Source of the DNA: RUG12461 sp045657665
GTDB taxonomy: Bacteria > Bacillota > Clostridia > Lachnospirales > Lachnospiraceae
Direction of reading: 5' to 3'
NCBI GenBank assembly: GCA_045657665.1
Contig: JAZOTN010000019.1
Coordinates: forward strand, 1 to 11,748
DNA: 11,748 bases
In this document: positions 7,690 to 11,748 of the stretch, one piece after another
Numbering within the stretch: position 1 is the stretch's first letter
Layout of the letters: the number at the start of each line of letters is the position of its first letter
Program-made: the position numbers and the translations under genes
Notes under the pieces: generated by a model
Databases searched by the model: none
Told to the model about the DNA's origin: nothing
Seen by the model: only the letters and a program-made list of their open reading frames with translations

Positions 7690-9570
7690 ATGAAGATGAA
7701 AATCAAACAGGAAACGAACACCGTATCGCTGTCCGTTGCAGGAAGGATCGATTCTTCTACGATCCGGGAGCTGTCCGCTTCGCTTTTGCAAATACCTCCG
7801 GATACCAAAACGATCATATTTGATTTTTCTCAGCTGATATATATTTCCTCCGTGGGATTTCGTGAACTTCTTCGTTTACAGAAGAATATGGGGGACGAAT
7901 GTACAATTTCGGCTGTCGGATGCAATGATACCATCCTGGCATTATTCCGGCAGACTGGTTTTGACAGCTTTATCAGCATGGAAGGAAGTGCCGGCATTAA
8001 TCCGGCGGAGGAACTCTCCATCAAGGATATGTTTATCCGGACGGCGCGGCAGAATCCGAAGAAGCTCTTTGTTGCCGCCGACAGGACATATACCTATGAG
8101 GAAATAGACCGCTGTTCGCATATTCTTGCCGCGGATTTATTTAAAGCAGGAGTACATAGGGGAACCCATGTCGGCATTTACGGCAGAAACAGCGTGAATT
8201 GGATCGTGGCTTTTTTGGCGGTACAAAAACTCGGGGCCATCGGAATGCCGTTAAACTATCAATATACGACGGACGATCTTGTTCAAGTGTCCGGGATAGG
8301 AGATATCACGCATCTTTTGATCGGAGAGATCCCAAACGGGAAAACATTGGATGAACTTAAAGGGATGGCAGCGGGCAGCGGATCCGGGATCCGTCAGGTT
8401 ATCGATATCGGGTCAGGAAAGGATTTTTCTGGGCGGGATGCGGAATACGGATCCCTTGCGGATCAGTTCCTGGAGAAGCATGAGGCGGAGGATGACAGTT
8501 GTATGCTGTTTACATCCGGTTCAACGGGAAATCCAAAGGCCGTGCTGCTGTCCTCGGCGGGGATCCTTCATTCAGCGAAGTGCAATGTTGAGATTACTCA
8601 TATGACCGCTGACGACCGAATATGCATGAGTGTGCCGCTTTTTCATACTACCGGTCTGATCAGGGGCTTTCTGGCGGCACTCTGTGCGGGAGCGAGCATT
8701 CATATTCCGAATAATTTTGAAACAGGCACTTTGCTCTCGTTTCTTGAAGAACAAAAGTGTACCATCATGAATGCGATACCGGGAACGGTCATAGCAATGG
8801 TGAATGATCCGTCATTCTCGGAAGAAAAAGCAGATAGTCTTCGCTGTTCCATTCTGACAGGCGCTCCGGCAACGGAGGTGCAGATGCGTATGCTTATGCA
8901 GAAAATGCCGCGTAACCATTTTATATCCTCTTACGGCATGAGTGAACTGTCACCGATTACAGCAACACTGTATGACGACAGCGTTGCACATATCTGCCGC
9001 AGCGTTGGAAAGGTTGCGGATGAAGTGACGGTGGAGATCCTGGACTTCCATACGGGGGAGAGTCTTCCTCCGGGCGAAGAAAACAGAGGAGAGATCGTAG
9101 TGCAGGGAAGCAGCGCCATGACAGCTTATTATAAGCTTCCGCCCAGCTCGCAGGCCATTGACGGTGAGGGACGCATCAGAACGGGTGATTTCGGTTTTTT
9201 CGATACGGAGGGTTATCTTCATATCTGTGGGCGCATGAAGGAGCTGATCCACTGCGGAGGAAAAACAATCGAGCCGAATGCGGTCGGCAGTGTTATCGCA
9301 GAATATGAACCCGTATCCGATGTGAAGGTGGTGGGTATTGATGATCCAGAGGATGGAGAGATAGCGGCAGCATGTATCTGCCTGAAGAAGAGTATCCGGA
9401 ATGTGCCGCCATACAGTGAGGCAGACCTGATAGCATTTCTGAAGACAAGACTGAAGGATTACCAGATTCCCCGGAAGTTTATACTGTATGAAAAACTGCC
9501 GACTCTTGCGAACGGAAAAGTGGATGCGGTCACTCTGAAAAAAGAGGCACAGGAAGCCTCGATAAGATGA
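7690..9570 (+). CDS. STAS-domain / acyl-CoA synthetase fusion (AMP-binding enzyme)
   Basis: A 626-residue fusion. Residues 3 to about 98 look like a STAS (anti-sigma-antagonist) domain: VAGRIDSSTI, then IIFDFSQLIYISSVGFREL, with Ser53/Ser54 at the site phosphorylated in SpoIIAA-type proteins. Residues about 110-620 form an ANL-family adenylating enzyme: TSGSTGNPKA P-loop (275-284), SSYGMSEL (413-420), RTGD (497-500), GRMKELIHCGGKTIEPN hinge (514-530) and the catalytic Lys610 in ANGKVD. It should make acyl-AMP and then acyl-CoA from a carboxylic acid that cannot be named from sequence. The start is chosen at 7690 because GGAG at 7677-7680 is nine bases upstream; ATG 7672 (six more residues) lacks a ribosome binding site. 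It follows the iron-sulfur gene by 22 bases, so it very likely shares its transcript. Confidence 0.85.
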   Translation: MKMKIKQETNTVSLSVAGRIDSSTIRELSASLLQIPPDTKTIIFDFSQLIYISSVGFRELLRLQKNMGDECTISAVGCNDTILALFRQTGFDSFISMEGSAGINPAEELSIKDMFIRTARQNPKKLFVAADRTYTYEEIDRCSHILAADLFKAGVHRGTHVGIYGRNSVNWIVAFLAVQKLGAIGMPLNYQYTTDDLVQVSGIGDITHLLIGEIPNGKTLDELKGMAAGSGSGIRQVIDIGSGKDFSGRDAEYGSLADQFLEKHEAEDDSCMLFTSGSTGNPKAVLLSSAGILHSAKCNVEITHMTADDRICMSVPLFHTTGLIRGFLAALCAGASIHIPNNFETGTLLSFLEEQKCTIMNAIPGTVIAMVNDPSFSEEKADSLRCSILTGAPATEVQMRMLMQKMPRNHFISSYGMSELSPITATLYDDSVAHICRSVGKVADEVTVEILDFHTGESLPPGEENRGEIVVQGSSAMTAYYKLPPSSQAIDGEGRIRTGDFGFFDTEGYLHICGRMKELIHCGGKTIEPNAVGSVIAEYEPVSDVKVVGIDDPEDGEIAAACICLKKSIRNVPPYSEADLIAFLKTRLKDYQIPRKFILYEKLPTLANGKVDAVTLKKEAQEASIR

Positions 9571-9587
9571 AGAATAGAGAGGATGCA

Positions 9588-10124
9588 ATGGAAATAGAAT
9601 ACAAAGGCACAAAAATCTGTGCAATAAAAGGGGATATTACAAAAATTGACGGTATGGATGTGCTGGTGATCGGCGCAGATGAGAGTTTGTATCTTGACAG
9701 CGGCGTTTGTAAAGCTATTCATACAATCGCAGGACCGAAACTCCTGGAGGATGTGCGAAAACTGGGAGGCTGCAAGACAGGTGAGGCAAAGATTACGAAA
9801 GCATATAATGCAAATGCACGCTATATCATTCATACAGCAGCACCGATATGGCAGGACGGTACATATGGCGAATTAGACAAACTGGCATCCTGTTACAGGA
9901 GTATTTTTACATTGGCTTATGAAAAAGGACTTCGCACAATAGGTTTGCCGTCACTTGGAACCGGCGTTTATCATTTTCCTTTGGATCTGGCAGCAAGATG
10001 TGCAATAAAAACGGCACAAGGATTCGTAGAAGAAAACAAGGGGAGTCTCCAGAGCATCACATGGATCTTGTTTGATGAGGTTTCCTTTGAGGCATATGAA
10101 AAATCGCTTCTGGTGGTTTCATAA
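9588..10124 (+). CDS. Macro-domain protein with altered active site
   Basis: A 178-residue single macro domain, the fold that binds ADP-ribose and related nucleotides. Visible motifs are AIKGDITKID (12-21), CKTGEAKIT with AYNANARYIIHT after it (62-83), and LPSLGTGVYHFPLDLAA (120-136), which matches the phosphate-binding loop of MacroD/YmdB proteins. The NAAN motif reads IGAD (28-31), and the GGGGVDGAI loop reads YLDSGVCKAI (35-44), so the conserved Asn and catalytic Asp positions are lost. De-ADP-ribosylation is therefore doubtful; ligand binding may persist. GAGAGG (9577-9582) lies five bases before ATG 9588. An earlier in-frame ATG at 9567 overlaps the ligase stop as ATGA and would add seven residues. 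It is the last gene of the operon; no clear terminator follows in 10125-10261. Confidence 0.8.
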   Translation: MEIEYKGTKICAIKGDITKIDGMDVLVIGADESLYLDSGVCKAIHTIAGPKLLEDVRKLGGCKTGEAKITKAYNANARYIIHTAAPIWQDGTYGELDKLASCYRSIFTLAYEKGLRTIGLPSLGTGVYHFPLDLAARCAIKTAQGFVEENKGSLQSITWILFDEVSFEAYEKSLLVVS

Positions 10125-10261
10125 AAGGAATCATTTTAAAAATCAGCGGTGTCCTAAAACAATTCGCTACACAAACGTTACACAAAATACGTTCGAGAAT
10201 CCGTTTTGAGATTTCGCGGGTTTACAGGAAAGAATCACCGGGAGCCCTTATTCTGCGGGCC

Positions 10262-10915
10262 TTACACGCCCTTTAAGAAACAAACGCACTCAGACGATGC
10301 GTTCGATGCAACGCAGAGGGCTGCAGGCGCCGGTGGCGCCTTCTTGCAGCCGACCGAGTGGGGCTGGGGCCCCACGAGAACGCAGGCGCCGGTGGCGCCT
10401 TCTCGCGGCCGACCGAGTGGGGCTGGGGCCCCACGAGAACAAGCCTCCGTCACATACTCATCGGGATTCTGTGTCTGCGCCGGACTCACATGATATATAT
10501 TGAACATATGTCCGTTCATCTTATATCCGTTTGCCTTGATCCATGCTGCTACTGTGGCATATGCTTCACCCATCTGCTCCTTCCTCAGCCTCTTTCGTGC
10601 TGTTTCCAGAAGCATCAGCTTGTATTCCGTCTCTTTGGAATGCTTTGATGATTCTTTCTGTCTTTCCGACAAAAAGGCATCTATCTTTTCTTTATCATCG
10701 TAACAGTCAAGGATTTTGATGATGTCCGCAAGGGCAAAACCCATATCCTTTAAGGATGTGATTCTTCCGATGGTAAAAAGCTGTTCCTCGTGATAATAGC
10801 GGTATCCGGTAAACTCATCAATCTCTGCCGGTTTAAGCAATCCGATATCATCGTAGTGGCGTAACATCCTGATGCTTACTCTGGATAGTTTTGAAAATTC
10901 GCCTATTTTAAGCAT
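10262..10915 (-). CDS. MerR-family regulator with deleted effector domain and repeat-encoded tail
   Basis: The N-terminal 70 residues are a standard MerR winged helix-turn-helix (MLKIGEFSKLSRVSIRMLRHYDDIGLL, with TGYRYY at 36-41). A dimerisation coiled coil runs to about residue 114 (ETARKRLRKEQM). What follows at 116-157 (GEAYATVAAWIKANGYKMNG, then FNIYHVSP and NPDEYVTE) is the last part of a GyrI-like effector-binding domain. The first 100 or so residues of that domain, expected between them, are missing. From residue 158 the protein runs into translated GC-rich repeat (SRGAPAPLGRPREGATG and similar) instead of the usual short end. The frame is open, but the product is probably effector-blind or non-functional. 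A strong GGAGGTAGGA precedes the ATG, and the promoter and operator upstream are intact. It may still bind DNA as a constitutive regulator; this is inference. Confidence 0.75.
   Translation of the reverse strand: MLKIGEFSKLSRVSIRMLRHYDDIGLLKPAEIDEFTGYRYYHEEQLFTIGRITSLKDMGFALADIIKILDCYDDKEKIDAFLSERQKESSKHSKETEYKLMLLETARKRLRKEQMGEAYATVAAWIKANGYKMNGHMFNIYHVSPAQTQNPDEYVTEACSRGAPAPLGRPREGATGACVLVGPQPHSVGCKKAPPAPAALCVASNASSECVCFLKGV
10323..10440. repeat. Two tandem copies of a 59-bp GC-rich hairpin repeat
   Basis: The copies occupy 10323-10381 and 10382-10440 and differ at two bases only (57 of 59 identical). They are 75% and 78% GC, far above the surroundings. Each carries two strong hairpins: GGCGCC, GGT, GGCGCC (10326-10340 in copy 1) and GTGGGGC, TGGG, GCCCCAC (10358-10375 in copy 1). 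In copy 2 TTCTCG and CGAGAA could extend the second stem. The repeat forms the 3' end of the MerR reading frame and begins right where the family's normal C-terminus should be. It looks like a REP-like or miniature mobile sequence; it carries no recognisable IS ends. Confidence 0.85.
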
Positions 10916-10956
10916 TTGTTCCTACCTCCATGGATGTTTTTCTTGAGCTCACTACA

Positions 10957-10987
10957 ACGATAATCCCTCACATAATGTGAGAGTCAA
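10957..10987 (-). promoter_or_regulatory. MerR-type promoter with 19-bp spacer and palindromic operator
   Basis: On the minus strand -35 TTGACT (10982-10987) and -10 TATCGT (10957-10962) are 19 bases apart, the over-long spacer characteristic of MerR-regulated promoters. The spacer holds a perfect dyad, CTCACAT and ATGTGAG around one central base (10967-10981). It lies about 45 bases upstream of the merR-type start codon, so the regulator probably controls its own gene. Confidence 0.75.
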
Positions 10988-11060
10988 TATACTTTTTAAG
11001 ATTATTCGGGGGTGCGGACGTTTTTTTAGACACCCACACCTGGTCAATTATTTTGGAATA

Positions 11061-11450
11061 TTACAATCCCATTATTTCCCCATATATCATCACGGCGTTA
11101 TATACGCACTCTTCACAAGGGCACAATGGTTTTCCATCTGTCATGGTTTTCAGTTCTTTACACTTAATGGCTCCGCATTTATCACGGAAAGTCTCCTGCA
11201 TCTGCCTGGTAATTCCAAGAGTACCTCTACCTTCAGTCTTAAGTCCTGCTATCATACCGGCACCTATCAATGCTCCACAGGTGGCTTCCAGATTTCCCAT
11301 TCCAGCACAGAAGCCTGCTGTTATATGCTTTAGTTGCTCATCCGTCAGATCTGTCTGATCGGCAAGGACAGCTGTAACTGCCTGCGAACAATTGTAACCA
11401 CCTGACATCTTCAATTCTACTGCCTTGTCTGCTCTTTCTGTTAAAGTCAT
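11061..11450 (-). CDS. C_GCAxxG_C_C family redox-type protein
   Basis: A 129-residue protein with the layout of the C_GCAxxG_C_C family: a helix with GGYNCSQAV (17-25, Cys21), AGFCAGMGNLEATCGALIGA (45-64, Cys48 and Cys58 in the CGAxxGA motif), then DKCGAIKC (90-97) and CPCEECV (110-116). Eight cysteines in all suggest metal or disulfide redox chemistry in the cytosol. The family is common in anaerobes and its reaction is not established. AGGAGG lies six bases before the ATG (11457-11462). It is followed on the same strand by the MerR gene, which has its own promoter. No clear terminator is visible between the two. Confidence 0.85.
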   Translation of the reverse strand: MTLTERADKAVELKMSGGYNCSQAVTAVLADQTDLTDEQLKHITAGFCAGMGNLEATCGALIGAGMIAGLKTEGRGTLGITRQMQETFRDKCGAIKCKELKTMTDGKPLCPCEECVYNAVMIYGEIMGL

Positions 11451-11504
11451 AGTATCCTCCTATCGATAAACCGGAATTGACCGAGCTCTTTAGAGCGAGG
11501 GATG

Positions 11505-11528
11505 CATCTTGACCGCCAGGTCAAGATG
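11505..11528. other. Perfect 10-bp stem hairpin in the leader of the C_GCAxxG gene
   Basis: CATCTTGACC (11505-11514) and its exact reverse complement (11519-11528) flank the four-base loop GCCA. A third TTGACCG lies at 11477-11483, and a smaller palindrome GCTCT, TT, AGAGC at 11485-11496. No T-run follows on either strand, so it is not an ordinary terminator. It may be a regulatory leader structure or a protein-binding dyad. Confidence 0.6.
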
Positions 11529-11553
11529 ATGCGCCCAACCCAACAAATCCCGA

Positions 11554-11574
11554 TTGGGAATGACCCATTCCCAA
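11554..11574. other. Perfect 9-bp stem hairpin
   Basis: TTGGGAATG (11554-11562) and CATTCCCAA (11566-11574) pair exactly around ACC. On the plus strand it is followed by GGGTTTT (11575-11581), a weak terminator-like tail. On the minus strand it falls just after the predicted -10, at the start of the leader. It could be a terminator for a gene beyond the window only if that gene ran on the plus strand and ended here, and none is seen; an operator is equally possible. Confidence 0.5.
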
Positions 11575-11578
11575 GGGT

Positions 11579-11608
11579 TTTATAACTTGTTACTATTTGT
11601 TATGTCCT
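11579..11608 (-). promoter_or_regulatory. Possible promoter for the C_GCAxxG gene
   Basis: Minus-strand -10 TATAAA (11579-11584) and -35 AGGACA (11603-11608, 4 of 6) with an 18-base spacer. The start would fall near 11572, inside the TTGGGAATG hairpin, leaving about 120 bases of structured leader before the ATG at 11450. The -35 is weak. Confidence 0.35.
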
Positions 11609-11651
11609 CATCCGCAAACCCTTGTAAATGCTAAATTTGCAGATGTTTTAC

Positions 11652-11728
11652 TTTCCCTTATGATTTCCCTTATGTTATATCGTCCCATAGTGCTTTATGA
11701 GTACTGATAAGGGAAAAAACAAGGGAAA
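11652..11728. repeat. Cluster of direct and inverted TTTCCCTT motifs
   Basis: TTTCCCTTATG occurs twice, at 11652-11662 and 11664-11674 (12-base period). The inverse ATAAGGGAAA lies at 11707-11716 and AAGGGAAA at 11721-11728. The region 11451-11748 has no gene that I can support. Such clustered arm-like sites are seen near ends of integrated elements, but no integrase is in the window, so the role is open. Confidence 0.5.
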
Positions 11729-11748
11729 GATTCCACAGTAACACAACA

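Noticed and set aside
8950..9624. 224-codon minus-strand frame
   Set aside because: Antisense to the ligase, which has all its adenylation motifs in frame across this part.
10125..10261. Terminator between the converging macro and MerR genes
   Set aside because: Only weak stems (for example GGGC and GCCC followed by TTT near 10257-10275); nothing strong enough to call.
10206..10493. Plus-strand frames through the GC-rich repeat
   Set aside because: GC-rich repeats leave several frames open by chance; no start signals, and the MerR frame lies opposite.

Overview
The window looks like a chromosomal stretch from an anaerobic low-to-mid GC Firmicute, most likely a Lachnospiraceae-type clostridium. 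This rests on strong Shine-Dalgarno sites, a PrdX-type prolyl-tRNA deacylase, a C_GCAxxG_C_C redox protein and clostridial-style MerR/GyrI regulator sequence. No tRNA, rRNA, CRISPR array or transposase is visible.

Left part (1-4415). The 3' end of a DUF3089-type alpha/beta hydrolase gene enters from the left. It is followed at once by a 49-bp scrap that duplicates the 3' end of the deacylase gene lying 3.7 kb downstream. On the minus strand, a 684-residue charged, helix-rich protein of unknown function and a GNAT acetyltransferase form a translationally coupled pair (ATGA overlap). A complete PrdX-type deacylase gene follows divergently. The 392 bases after it hold broken coding sequence plus a good sigma-A promoter.

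Centre (4808-10124). One tight plus-strand operon encodes a five-helix, histidine-rich membrane anchor (SdhC/FrdC-like), a fumarate reductase/succinate dehydrogenase-type flavoprotein, an iron-sulfur subunit with the cysteine ligands for [2Fe-2S], [4Fe-4S] and [3Fe-4S] clusters, an acyl-CoA synthetase with an N-terminal STAS domain, and a macro-domain protein. The first three should form a membrane-bound quinone-linked reductase. The flavoprotein keeps the active-site residues but has Gln where the FAD-linking His should be, which fits a reductase better than a succinate oxidase. The ligase may activate the substrate or product, and its STAS domain suggests phospho-control or recruitment. The macro protein lacks the usual Asn and catalytic Asp positions. 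This operon is the best candidate here for an undescribed system.

Right part (10262-11748). A minus-strand MerR regulator gene keeps an intact DNA-binding half and a textbook 19-bp-spacer promoter with a palindromic operator. It has lost most of its GyrI-like effector domain, and its 3' end is overwritten by two copies of a 59-bp, about 76% GC, hairpin-forming repeat. Upstream of it on the same strand lies a C_GCAxxG_C_C protein gene with a long leader carrying strong hairpins. The window ends in non-coding DNA with direct and inverted TTTCCCTT motifs.
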